From Microseira wollei NIES-4236 (GTDB taxonomy: Bacteria; Cyanobacteriota; Cyanobacteriia; Cyanobacteriales; Aerosakkonemataceae): a DNA stretch of 64,000 nt. Shown here one piece after another: positions 17,956 through 26,484 of this stretch (positions are counted from its first letter, which is position 1; each line of letters begins with the position of its first letter). A program made the translations under genes and the position numbers. The notes beneath the pieces were generated by a model. The model did not search any database. It saw nothing but the letters and a program-made list of their open reading frames with translations, and was not told the origin of the DNA. Location: the NCBI RefSeq assembly GCF_020521235.1, contig NZ_BLAY01000015.1, positions 17,416-81,415 of the forward strand. Reading direction: 5' to 3'.

Positions 17956-18173
17956 GTAAATTACCCCGTATTTCTGGGAGGGAATGCCTCAAAGCATTGG
18001 CAAAGGTTGGCTTCTACTTCCTGCGTCAAAAAGGAAGCCATATTTCTTTGTGTCGAGATGAACCCTTTGCCCAAGTCGTCGTACCAGATCATCAGGAACT
18101 TGCTAAAGGAACACTGGGAGCGATTATTCGAGATGCTGTACTCAGTGTTGACGAGTTTATCGAATTATTGTGA
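17952..18173 (+). CDS. hicA: HicA-family mRNA interferase toxin
   Basis: HicA is a small double-stranded-RNA-binding-fold RNase that cleaves mRNA when freed from HicB. The 73 residues contain the full motif set: ISGRECLKALAKVGFYFLRQ, the catalytic His in KGSHISLCR, VVVPDHQELAKGTLGAIIRDA. It is intact. The order here is antitoxin then toxin, overlapping by 4 bp. Confidence 0.93.
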   Translation: MSKLPRISGRECLKALAKVGFYFLRQKGSHISLCRDEPFAQVVVPDHQELAKGTLGAIIRDAVLSVDEFIELL

Positions 18174-18278
18174 ATCAACTAAAACAAAATAGCTTGCCCA
18201 GTAAAACAACCAGGCAAGCTATCTCTCTATACCTCTCTTCTCTTCGCGCACTTCGCGTCTTCGCGGTTTATTAAACAG

Positions 18279-18377
18279 GACTTACGCACGACGAGAAAAG
18301 AAACAAAGGTGAAGAGTCGCTCTCGAGTTTCCTCTCCCAACGATTTTTCGTATCACCTTAGTTTCTTTGCGTAAGTC
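18279..18377. mobile_element. MITE-like element with GACTTACGCA ends
   Basis: GACTTACGCA (18279-18288) and TGCGTAAGTC (18368-18377) are perfect inverted ends. The pairing continues inward: AAAGAAACAAAGGTGA on the left has an inverted partner on the right with one mismatch. The 99-bp element codes for nothing and lies between hicA and the convergent pntB end. A lone GTGCGTAAGTC near 25740 looks like a remnant end of the same family. It could also act as a terminator for both genes. Confidence 0.55.
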
Positions 18378-18380
18378 ATG

Positions 18381-19781
18381 TTAAAGCTGCTTCACCTCAG
18401 AAACCAACTTCGCCACCACATCCTTCGCACTACCAAACAGCATCATGGTTTTATCTTTGTAGAACAACTCATTATCTACACCAGCAAAACCCGTATTCAT
18501 GCTGCGCTTAATCACAATCGTATGCTTTGCCCGATCCACATCTAAAATCGGCATCCCATAAATCGGACTACTCGCATCGTGACGCGCCGCCGGATTGACC
18601 ACATCATTCGCCCCAATCACCAGCGCCACATCCGTCTGTTCAAACAGCGGATTCACATCATCCATATCGTACAGTTGCGGATAAGGCACATTAGCTTCAG
18701 CCAGCAATACGTTCATATGTCCCGGCATCCGTCCAGCAACCGGGTGAATCGCATACTTAACTTCAACGCCCAACCGATCTAACTGATCCGCCAATTCTCG
18801 CACCGCGTGCTGTGCTTGCGCCACCGCCATCCCGTAACCGGGAACGATCACCACAGAACGCGCATAACCTAACATCATCGCGCTTTCTTCAGCATCGATG
18901 CTGCGGACGACTTTTTCAATGTTAGATCCGCTACCAGTACTGGTTCCGCCACCCGTACCGAAGGCCGCAAACAGGACGTTTAAGAGCGAACGGTTCATCG
19001 CCTTGCACATAATTTGAGTCAAGATGATACCCGACGCACCGACTAACGCCCCGGCGATGATCAGCATGTTATTCATCACGATAAAACCCGCGACTGCTGC
19101 TGCTATTCCCGAATAGGAGTTCAGCAGCGAAATCACCACAGGCATATCGCCCCCACCGATGGGGATAACAAACATTACGCCCAAAATTAAGGAAAGCGCC
19201 ACGAGGACGAGAAACACTTTTGGCTCTTCTGGATATACCAGCAAATAGCCGCTTCCTGCCAAAAAGCCCAGGAATAAGAAAGCATTCACAGGTTGCTGTA
19301 ACGGGAAAGTAATCGGCGCACCCGTCATCAATTCTTGCAACTTGGCAAACGCTACCAAACTACCCGTTAAGGTAATGCCGCCGATGAGAACACCCAGCAG
19401 CACGACAATATTAGAATCAACCGCCAAGCTTTCCGGGATATAAAGATAGCGCCAGAATTCGCCCATCGCCACCAGCATCGAAGCTGCGCCCCCGAAACCG
19501 TTGAGCAAACCAACCATTTGGGGCATGGCGGTCATTTCGACTTTCTGGGCCATCACCGTGCCGATGATAGAACCTAAAATAATTCCGACTGCAATGGTTT
19601 CGTAGTTGAGAACTTGTTGGTCGAGGAGAGTGGCAACAATGGCGATTAGCATCCCGATGGCACCTAGCAAATTGCCTCGACGTGCCGTAGCTGGGGAACT
19701 CATCTGCTTCAAACCCACGATGAATAGGGATGCAGCCACTAAATAACTGATTTGAATTGTTGACGGCAGAAAGTCGCTCAT
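18381..19781 (-). CDS. pntB: NAD(P) transhydrogenase subunit beta
   Basis: PntB carries the NADP(H)-binding domain and about half of the membrane helices of the proton-translocating transhydrogenase, which moves hydride between NADH and NADP. The 466 residues begin with about nine hydrophobic helices and end with the NADP domain: GYGMAVAQAQHAVRELAD, HPVAGRMPGHMNVLLAEA, the DVNPLFEQTDVALVIGANDVVNP region and KRSMNTGFAGVDN. All are intact. It overlaps the pntA2 stop by one base and is last in the operon pntA1-pntA2-pntB. Confidence 0.98.
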   Translation of the reverse strand: MSDFLPSTIQISYLVAASLFIVGLKQMSSPATARRGNLLGAIGMLIAIVATLLDQQVLNYETIAVGIILGSIIGTVMAQKVEMTAMPQMVGLLNGFGGAASMLVAMGEFWRYLYIPESLAVDSNIVVLLGVLIGGITLTGSLVAFAKLQELMTGAPITFPLQQPVNAFLFLGFLAGSGYLLVYPEEPKVFLVLVALSLILGVMFVIPIGGGDMPVVISLLNSYSGIAAAVAGFIVMNNMLIIAGALVGASGIILTQIMCKAMNRSLLNVLFAAFGTGGGTSTGSGSNIEKVVRSIDAEESAMMLGYARSVVIVPGYGMAVAQAQHAVRELADQLDRLGVEVKYAIHPVAGRMPGHMNVLLAEANVPYPQLYDMDDVNPLFEQTDVALVIGANDVVNPAARHDASSPIYGMPILDVDRAKHTIVIKRSMNTGFAGVDNELFYKDKTMMLFGSAKDVVAKLVSEVKQL

Positions 19782-20074
19782 TACGCCTTAGCCTCCTTTT
19801 TCTTAAACATTTGCAGCATCCGATCCGTGACTAAGAAACCACCAACAACGTTAATCATTGCGAAGACAACGGCAATTAAACCGAAGATTTCGGTCAAATT
19901 CCATTCTTTGGGGCCAGCGATTAACAAAGCACCCACGATCGCAATCCCAGAAATTGCATTCGATCCAGACATCAAGGGCGTGTGTAGGGTGGGCGGGACT
20001 TTATTAATCACCTCAAATCCCACAAAAGACGCCAAAACAAACACAACTATTGCTGCTATTAATCCTTCTGCCAT
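19781..20074 (-). CDS. pntA2: NAD(P) transhydrogenase subunit alpha part 2
   Basis: The 97-residue membrane protein supplies the three helices that form the C-terminal part of PntA in enterobacteria; in cyanobacteria they are a separate gene. Segments AAIVVFVLASFVGFEVI, PLMSGSNAISGIAIVGALL and FGLIAVVFAMINVVGGFLV are the helices, and the conserved TPLMSGSNAISG loop is present. It ends in a charged tail (FKKKEAKA). It lies between pntA1, 106 bp upstream, and pntB, which it overlaps by one base. Confidence 0.97.
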   Translation of the reverse strand: MAEGLIAAIVVFVLASFVGFEVINKVPPTLHTPLMSGSNAISGIAIVGALLIAGPKEWNLTEIFGLIAVVFAMINVVGGFLVTDRMLQMFKKKEAKA

Positions 20075-20087
20075 GTTTTTGATTTGG

Positions 20088-20128
20088 TAATTGCTAATTG
20101 CTAATTGCTAATTGCTAATTGCTAATTG
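20088..20128. repeat. (TTGCTAA)n heptamer repeat in the pnt operon
   Basis: Five to six copies of AATTGCT lie in the gap between pntA1 and pntA2, followed by degenerate TTAGCCATTAGCC words. It is the same family as at 6482-6511 and lies inside a transcribed spacer. Confidence 0.85.
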
Positions 20129-20180
20129 TAAGAGGGTTTTTACTATTAGCCATTAGCCATTAGCCAAGGACAAATGAAAC

Positions 20181-21329
20181 TTACCCAGCATTTACTGTTA
20201 ACTCGGCTAGGGCATCTTTAATCCGTTTGTTGCGAATTTCCCCTGCGTGGGTGATGCAGGTGTCGCCAATGATGTCATCCTCGAAGTTTAGCTGTAACCC
20301 ACCATCTTTAATTAGGTATTGCAGCAAGGTGAGGATGTTCTTGGCATACAACTGGGAAGCGTGGACGGGTACAGTTGCGGGTAAATTAATTGGACCGAGA
20401 ATTGTTACCCCGTGGCGGACCACATCTTTACCCGGTTCGGTGCAAGCGCAGTTCCCGCCTTGATCTGCTGCGATATCGACGATTACAGATCCCGGCTTCA
20501 TTTGGCTGACCATTTCCTCGGTTACCATGACGGGGGCTTTCTTACCGGGAACTTGGGCGGTAGTAATTACTACATCCGATGCCTTGATATGTTCGGCGAG
20601 GACTTGTTGGGCTTTTTGTTTGGCGACGTCAGAAATTTCTTTAGCGTACCCGCCTGCTGCTTGCGTTTCTTCGTCTAGTTTGACTTCGATAAATTTAGCG
20701 CCCAAGCTTTGTACTTCTTCTTTAGCTACGGGGCGGATATCGTAGGCTTCTACAATAGCGCCCAAACGACGAGCTGTTGCGATCGCTTGCAACCCTGCAA
20801 CCCCCGCTCCGATAATCAATACCTTCGCCGGGGCGATCGTTCCCGCAGCTGTCGTCAACATCGGGAAATATTTCGGTAACGCCGCCGCTGCCAGCAATAC
20901 GGCTTTATATCCCGCTACCGACCTTTGGGAGGAAAGCGCATCCATGCTTTGCGCTCGCGTCGTGCGCGGGATCAGTTCCATGGCGAACGCGGTAACGCGA
21001 CGGTGCGCCAAACGTTCTACTAACGCCGGATCTGCCAGCGGGTTGAGAAAGCTAATTAATGCGCCTTCTTCCCGCAACCAGTGGATTTCATGTTCTTTGG
21101 GCGGACTCACCTTTAACACTACATCGGCTCCACTCCACAGCGTAGCCGCATCGGCAATAATTTTAGCTCCAGCACTTTCGTAAGCGGCATCGCTGAAAAA
21201 TGCCCCTTCGCCTGCACCCGCCTCGACCCACACTTCTAGACCCAGTTTTACCAATTTGGCAACCGTGTCCGGGATCAAGGCGACGCGGCGTTCGCCCATT
21301 TCAATTTCTTTAGCAACCGCTAATTTCAT
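20181..21329 (-). CDS. pntA1: NAD(P) transhydrogenase subunit alpha part 1
   Basis: This 382-residue soluble subunit binds NAD(H). It has the alanine-dehydrogenase/PntA fold: MKLAVAKEIEMGERRVALIP at the N-terminus, RTTRAQSMDALSSQ near residue 125, the Rossmann motif VLIIGAGVAGLQAIATARRLG near residue 170, and a C-terminal part with SVIVDIAADQGGNC. It is complete. AAGGAGG stands before the ATG. The gene heads the pnt operon and is preceded by a long 5' region rich in potential stems. Confidence 0.97.
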   Translation of the reverse strand: MKLAVAKEIEMGERRVALIPDTVAKLVKLGLEVWVEAGAGEGAFFSDAAYESAGAKIIADAATLWSGADVVLKVSPPKEHEIHWLREEGALISFLNPLADPALVERLAHRRVTAFAMELIPRTTRAQSMDALSSQRSVAGYKAVLLAAAALPKYFPMLTTAAGTIAPAKVLIIGAGVAGLQAIATARRLGAIVEAYDIRPVAKEEVQSLGAKFIEVKLDEETQAAGGYAKEISDVAKQKAQQVLAEHIKASDVVITTAQVPGKKAPVMVTEEMVSQMKPGSVIVDIAADQGGNCACTEPGKDVVRHGVTILGPINLPATVPVHASQLYAKNILTLLQYLIKDGGLQLNFEDDIIGDTCITHAGEIRNKRIKDALAELTVNAG

Positions 21330-21545
21330 CCAATCCTCCTTAAAGCAAGACTCATCCCATACAGGCGGCTAAGCGACTAGCCGCTTTATCTGGGTTGCTT
21401 TTTCTTGCGGGCGCTTTTTTCCCCCTACAAGCTTTTAGGCAACCCGGCAATTTACTGCTTAAAAAGCTTTGCCTTTGCAGTTTTTCAGTAGCTAGATGCT
21501 ACCTCTGGCAAGTCTCTACAACATTGCTGCAGGCAGCCTGGAGCT
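21330..21545 (-). promoter_or_regulatory. Structured 5' leader candidate of pntA1
   Basis: On the minus strand this segment contains many nested complementary pieces. The last is a perfect GCGGCTA/TAGCCGC hairpin (21365-21384) extended by CCCAGATA/TGTATGGG, ending just before the ribosome site. Upstream are GGGTTGC/GCAACCC, CTTG/CAAG with flanking pairs, ACTGC/GCAGT, and GTAGC/GCTAC stems. It matches no riboswitch class I can identify. A regulatory leader RNA is inferred; a chance collection of stems remains possible. Confidence 0.4.
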
Positions 21546-21830
21546 ATTCTCATGATTCGGTTTGTTGATGTCGATGCAATAGTTCAAGGGTTTTCTCAAG
21601 TATAGAGTTACTTTTTTGATATCCTATGTCGATCCCCACCTTTGTATCTGTATCTTTAACTTCTCTTATTATTTCAGCGTCTTTCTTTTAACTTAGATGA
21701 AAGTACCTATTGACTCTTGTTTTGCCCTTCACTTGTTCAAGTTTTTTTAACCTTTTCTCGATTTTCTATACATTTGTACATATTTTTTTACATACCGGCT
21801 AAAATTAGGTAATAACTCACAAAAACTATA

Positions 21831-21860
21831 AAAACCCGGCTTCTAGCAGAAACCCGGTTT
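21831..21860. repeat. AAACCCGG palindrome family copy
   Basis: AAAACCCGGCTTCTAGCAG is followed by AAACCCGGTTT, an imperfect palindrome. Related copies lie at 29886-29926 and near 52018-52035. Such short palindromes are typical dispersed repeats of filamentous cyanobacteria. Confidence 0.55.
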
Positions 21861-22040
21861 GAACTAATCGCAGCAGTCCCCACCCTCTTATATCATGTCC
21901 GCGAGAGATCAGTTGTGTATAGTTGATTGTGCGAAAAAGCGTTTTTTCTCCCCCAGCTCCCCCATCCCCTTTGCTCCCCCAGCTCTCCAAACGCAACCGA
22001 TGCAACCGGACTTGATATTACAGAGTGGGGAAGGACAGCG

Positions 22041-22098
22041 GTCAAAAAAGAGGGTACTCGCACGAGTTGGCTTCGCCTACGATGCCCTCTTTTTTGAC
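22041..22098. repeat. 14-bp perfect inverted repeat downstream of the MFS gene
   Basis: GTCAAAAAAGAGGG (22041-22054) and CCCTCTTTTTTGAC (22085-22098) are exact inverted copies 30 bp apart. The position about 100 bp beyond the stop of the minus-strand MFS gene would suit a terminator, but the T-run is within the arm and the loop is long, so a small MITE-like insertion is equally likely. Confidence 0.5.
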
Positions 22099-22199
22099 AA
22101 GTTATTATCTTTTTAGTTAAGCGATATCGTTTACCACTTAGATCGCTCGCTCGGACTTAATGCAATTAATTCAATGCCGATTTTTGTGACAGCTATCTA

Positions 22200-23651
22200 C
22201 TATCTTCTTTGCTTCAACCACCACAAGAAAGCAGCCAAGAGCGTCGCCGCCATCAGAATCAGAGCAACAAGCCGAAAACTCATCTGCACGCCAAAAACCA
22301 ACGCTTCAATCGGTACATTGGTGACATTGATGTTAGGTTGAGCTTGTGTGCGAGTCATAATCAGGAGCGAAAACAGAACGCCTGTGAGCGACAAACCCAT
22401 TGTCTGACCCAAAGTCCGCGACAAAGACAACAACCCCGAAGCGATGCCTAACCGCTCAGACGGCACTAACCCCATCACGGCGCTTTGATTGGGTGATTGG
22501 AACATTCCCACTCCCAGCACAAAGGGTGCCATCCGCAGAATATAACCAGGGACGGTCAATTGGGCGTCAAAGGTGCTTAAGCTTAGGCATCCAAATACTG
22601 CTAATACCAACCCAATTAAGCTGATGATGCGTTCTCCAAATCGATCAGACAAAGTGCCAGCAACAGGTGCCATCAACCCAGCTAAAATCGGTCCTTCTGC
22701 TAGCAACAACCCCGTCTCAAAGGCAGGATACTGTTTAACCAACTCCAGGAAGAACGGTAGGATAAAAACCACACTCGCTGTAACGACATAGGTCATCAAA
22801 CTCAGCAATAAGCCCAGGCTCAACTCTAGGGAGCGAAAAATTCCCAGGTCGAGCATCGGCTGTGGGTGGCGCGATTCTACTAATAAAAAACACCCTAAGC
22901 CGATAGCAGCGATTGCGAAGGCGTAAGGCTCTATCAATGAGCCAAAGCCTTCCCTCTGTACTAAAGTCATTCCCAATGCAAAGCAGGTCAAAGTGACCAT
23001 CATTATCAGCGCTCCAAGCACATCAAAGTCTTGTTTGACCTGACTGCTCGCACAAGCGGGTACAACCAAGGCAACCATTAAACTGGCAACTAGACCAATC
23101 GGCACATTTAAAAAGAAGATTAAACGCCAGCCGATCAGACTGATTAGCAGTCCTCCTACCGTCGGCCCCAGGGCAACTCCCACGAAGAAAATTCCGCTGA
23201 TAATACCCAGCGCGCGTCCGCGCTCCTGTTCGGGAAACACTTGGGTAATAATCGCAGGTCCTAGCGCCGAAATAAACACAGCACTTAGTCCTTGAAGCGC
23301 TCGAAAACCGATCAAAAAACCAACCGTAGGAGCAAGTCCGCATAGCAGCGAGCTGATGGTGAACGCCATCAGTCCACCCAGGTACAACCACTTCTTGCTC
23401 CACATATCCCCCAAGCGCGCCGCACCTAGCACAAAAACGGTACTCATCAGCAGATAGCTTAAGGGAACCCATTGAATGGTGGCAAAGCTAGTATGGAACG
23501 ATTGAACCAATGTGGGAAGGGCAAGGTTGACAATGTGGACATCCAAGGCAAACATGAACACACCCATGCCAATGCCTAACATCGCCCACCATTTTGGGGA
23601 CTCTGTAAGCTCTTGAGTTAGATTGTTTGATTTCTCTTCTGTGGCGTTCAT
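22200..23651 (-). CDS. MFS multidrug-type exporter (DHA2, 14 helices)
   Basis: The 483-residue membrane protein resembles EmrB/QacA proton-driven exporters. Visible are the first helix (WWAMLGIGMGVFMFALDVHI) with the family's D-x-H-I-V-N-L-A-L-P motif, the motif A-like loop ARLGDMWSKKW, and motif C (ALGPTVGGLLISLIGWR) after helix 5. Hydrophobic segments continue to the C-terminus (LMAATLLAAFLWWLKQRR), giving about 14 helices. Its ATG overlaps the stop of the upstream isopropylmalate-synthase-like reading frame (ATGA), so they were one operon. It is intact although its partner is frameshifted. The substrate is unknown. Confidence 0.92.
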   Translation of the reverse strand: MNATEEKSNNLTQELTESPKWWAMLGIGMGVFMFALDVHIVNLALPTLVQSFHTSFATIQWVPLSYLLMSTVFVLGAARLGDMWSKKWLYLGGLMAFTISSLLCGLAPTVGFLIGFRALQGLSAVFISALGPAIITQVFPEQERGRALGIISGIFFVGVALGPTVGGLLISLIGWRLIFFLNVPIGLVASLMVALVVPACASSQVKQDFDVLGALIMMVTLTCFALGMTLVQREGFGSLIEPYAFAIAAIGLGCFLLVESRHPQPMLDLGIFRSLELSLGLLLSLMTYVVTASVVFILPFFLELVKQYPAFETGLLLAEGPILAGLMAPVAGTLSDRFGERIISLIGLVLAVFGCLSLSTFDAQLTVPGYILRMAPFVLGVGMFQSPNQSAVMGLVPSERLGIASGLLSLSRTLGQTMGLSLTGVLFSLLIMTRTQAQPNINVTNVPIEALVFGVQMSFRLVALILMAATLLAAFLWWLKQRR

Positions 23652-24875
23652 GGCTTCTTCCTCTCCTCGGTTCTTTTTGTTCCAACGCGATCGATCTCAT
23701 CCTTCAAGATTCCTTGTTGCAACAACTCGAGTATTTCCTCAGCAGAAAAAGAGCGTTTTTGTTGAATAGAAATAGTTTTGATAATCGAGCGCATCTGCTC
23801 ATATTGCTCCCGGTTTAGAGGCTTTTGCAGATATTGCTCAAAAAGATACTGAACGTTGCTAGCACCGCTGAATTTACCAAACCAAATCTCTGGCTCCTGG
23901 TAAGGAAAGATACAGTAGCTATTGCGATCGCGCAATATAGAGTGGACATGACTGCCTGATTCATGACGTTGAGCCTGCTTAGAGTAGGGAGGATTAGCTC
24001 GCACCCCTAACTGCTCCAAATAGTCTGTTACTTTAGCAAGGGCATCATAATCGATTCCCTCTACTTCTATACCGAAACGTACCCTTAAACCATTTAAAAC
24101 TTGTTCTAAAGCTACATTCCCTGCTCTCTCCCCAATGCCAGCAAAAGTTCCAGAAACTCCGGAGGCGATAAGCTTACACTGCCTGGATGGTATTTTCCAG
24201 AGCCATACCTAAGTCATTGTGGAAATGCACAACTAGGGGCGAGTACTCTGTATGCAGCAAGAGTTCTTGTATCCACACAAAGGTTTTTTCTGGAGACAGA
24301 ACTCCGACTGTATCGCAGAGTAAGAAATGTTCGAGGTAAGGTCTAAAAGTACAAATACACTCGACTAAAAAATCAAAATCAGCCCGACTGGCATCTTCGG
24401 CGGCAAAGCATACCTTAAGTCCAATTTCTTTAGCATAGCGCAGATTTTTGAGAACTTTATCTATCATGTTCTGGCGCACCTTGTGGATAACAGCTTTTGG
24501 GATATCGTCATCCACAGTTTTCCCCTTAAATGAAGGGTTATGACAAACTTCAGTGTCTCTGAGAAACAGGAGTCGGTCGGAGACTGCATAAAATAAGATG
24601 ATTTCCTTGACACCGCAGGCTTGAGACTGGTCAATGAATTCCTTATCCATCATGGTGGCGGCAGCAACTTTACTACCCAAACCTTCCGCCACCAATGTCT
24701 TAACTAAGCGCTCCTCAGTCTTATGAATCCCAGGCATAATATCAATTTGAGCAACTCCGGTTTGGTTAATGATGTGAGCCAGATGTCGCTTGGTTTCTTC
24801 TTGGAAAAACACTCCAACTTGCTGTTCCCCATCTCGAAGAGTTTCATCATAAATTTTCAGTCTTAGATTTTTCAT
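23648..24875 (-). pseudogene. Isopropylmalate/homocitrate-synthase-like gene, frameshifted
   Basis: The N-terminal part (from ATG 24875, MKNLRLKIYDETLRDGEQQV) is a DRE-TIM (HMGL-like) acyl-transfer synthase with LRDGEQ and the metal-binding HFHNDLG. It stops at a TAA at 24174-24176, directly after ALENTIQAV. Reading continues in another frame from the next bases: IASGVSGTFAGIGERAGN, then ALEQVLNGLRVRFG and finally FGKFSGASNVQYLF. The two parts join seamlessly if one extra base (or two missing bases) near 24174-24180 is corrected. Whole length would be about 408 residues. Specific substrate (citramalate, homocitrate or another oxo acid) cannot be told. It is a pseudogene, a sequencing error, or a rare recoding case. 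Confidence 0.85.
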
Positions 24876-25028
24876 ACGAATATTATACAGGTTGTGCAAA
24901 ACATCTTTCCCACCGGGGATTTTAGTGTGATTATGTAAACGCAAGCGATATAAATGATATCATTTCCGCTGGAATACCCATAGTTAGGACTGACGCTCTG
25001 ACGCTCTGACACGGGGACGGGGAGATTT

Positions 25029-25439
25029 TTAATTAAGCGCGATTTGCCTGACATCATATGATTTGCGATCGCCCGCAGAAAAACCCTTGGGCGATCCCAA
25101 AGGAATTGACGACACATGCCAGAAAAAGGTGGGACGACCGGATATAGTCTGTCCGTTGTGGTCGTTGGGAACTAACAAAGTCACCGTCACGGGTTCAGAT
25201 AAAGTACAGCCTCGCGAACCAGTTCCTTGGGTCGTTTTCGGCATTCCCCGGTTGGGCGGTTCGTCATCAAAATCCTCTGTTTGAGCAGTTTCTGCCCTTG
25301 CAGGAGATATAAAACCAACCTCGATTAAAGGATGCCTGAAATTTGGACTTAATGGGGTATTGATCGCGCCCATCAATGGCATCAACAGAATCGATATCGC
25401 TCCTGCTACCCCCCTAGCTTGGTGAGAAGTAATTCTCAT
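25029..25439 (-). pseudogene. DUF928 secreted protein, truncated
   Basis: The 136-residue frame has a signal-like start (MRITSHQARGVAGAISILLM) and the DUF928 opening: GMPKTTQGTGSRGC, VTVTLLVPNDHNGQTISGRP and TFFWHVSS. After this the sequence departs from the family and ends 29 residues later (SYDVRQIALN), whereas members are usually over 200 residues. DUF928 genes often stand beside CHASE2-cyclase and TPR-CHAT genes, remnants of which follow here. Truncation by deletion is likely; the family call is from memory. Confidence 0.6.
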
Positions 25440-25760
25440 CTCTCACATCTCCTTAAATTGTACAAATCACCTATGTCACAGAAGATGTTGCACCCTTTAA
25501 GACCTGGTTCCAGGCTGAATTTTAGCCTGTATTTATTTTTTAATATTTTCCCCTATCTACCACCTAATATATACCTAATTTTTTCGGATTTAAATAATTT
25601 TAATATTCTATACATAATTAGAATAACGCCAAAAGAGATAGGGGAGATATAGAATAATTTTTCCCGACCTTTCCGACTTTTCCGACCTTTACTACCGCAT
25701 TTTATTACGCAAATCACCAAAGTTTCTCTCTAGGTTAATCGTGCGTAAGTCCCGCTGCAA
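25440..25760. other. Non-coding gap in the decay zone
   Basis: AT-rich 320 bp with TTTCCGAC repeats around 25668-25690 and a single GTGCGTAAGTC word at 25741-25751 that matches the end of the MITE-like element at 18279-18377. I see no gene. Confidence 0.7.
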
Positions 25761-26160
25761 CTAAGTTTGTTGTGCGAGTAGAACTTGGTAAATGGTTGTC
25801 AGCCGTTGGCGTCCTCTAATCTGGACGCTACCGATTAGATGGGTGGCAAAATGCCCGTCAATATATTTATAAGTTCGTTTATTGATCAATATCCGGCAAA
25901 TACCGCCATCAATTGATTTGTCAAAACTTTCTAACCGCGCCGCCCGGTTAACGCAATCACCAATTGTGGTGTATTCCAATCTGTGGATGCCGCCGAGACT
26001 GCCAGCTACCACCGTGCCGGTGGCGATGCCGACTCGCATGGTAACGGTGGGACGTCCCTGAGAAAGCCATCGTTGATTGAGGGATTCCAAGGCAGATGCC
26101 ATTTCCAGAGCGCAACGGACGGCGGCTTTGGCATCTTTGGCGATCTGCCCCATCTCGCAC
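25761..26160 (-). pseudogene. Class III adenylate/guanylate cyclase C-terminal remnant
   Basis: The frame encodes the second half of a class III cyclase catalytic domain: TMRVGIATGTVVAGSLGG, then LEYTTIGDCVNRAARLE and a normal-looking C-terminus (TTIYQVLLAQQT). The sensor part, transmembrane segments and first metal-binding Asp are missing. At about 26157-26160 the sequence switches to adhesin coding in another frame, so a deletion fused the two genes. The first in-frame ATG is internal. It is probably non-functional. Confidence 0.8.
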
Positions 26161-26484
26161 GACTAATTCTCCGGTGTTAATTGTTAAGTTGCCCCCATGA
26201 CCCGTCGCGACAAGTTGCGGAAAATCCGCCCGTCCCGAGGAGGTGAGCAAGAACGACAGCCGTCCGTCGAGCGCCGAAGGACCTCTCAATTCCACTGACT
26301 CAGAAGCCTCAATGGTCAGATTGCCGCCATTACCGGAGGAAAGGGTGGCGCTGGAGATGTTCCCACCCTCGGCAATTAGTAACCGGGGCGTGGGAATTTT
26401 GATGTTTCCTGCGGGGAAGGACGTAAACGTGGTCGTACCCACCCCGCTGGTTAAAACATTCTGTCCTCCAGTGCGATTGACATT

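Larger units (their letters stand above)
21546..22199. other. Non-coding gap between pntA1 and the MFS gene
   Basis: AT-rich sequence lies between the divergent pnt leader and the 3' end of the MFS gene. I see no credible gene. It contains a copy of the AAACCCGGTTT palindrome family (21831-21860) and a long inverted repeat (22041-22098). Confidence 0.7.

Noticed and set aside
21330..21545. A cobalamin, TPP or glutamine riboswitch upstream of pntA1
   Set aside because: I could not find the core motifs of these classes; only unassigned stems remain.
21895..22116. A 73-codon frame in the pnt-MFS gap
   Set aside because: It has a Pro/Ser-rich random composition and spans the 14-bp inverted repeat; no start signal.
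23023..23472. A 149-codon frame within the MFS gene
   Set aside because: It is in another frame of an intact transporter and Cys/Arg-rich, typical of a shadow.
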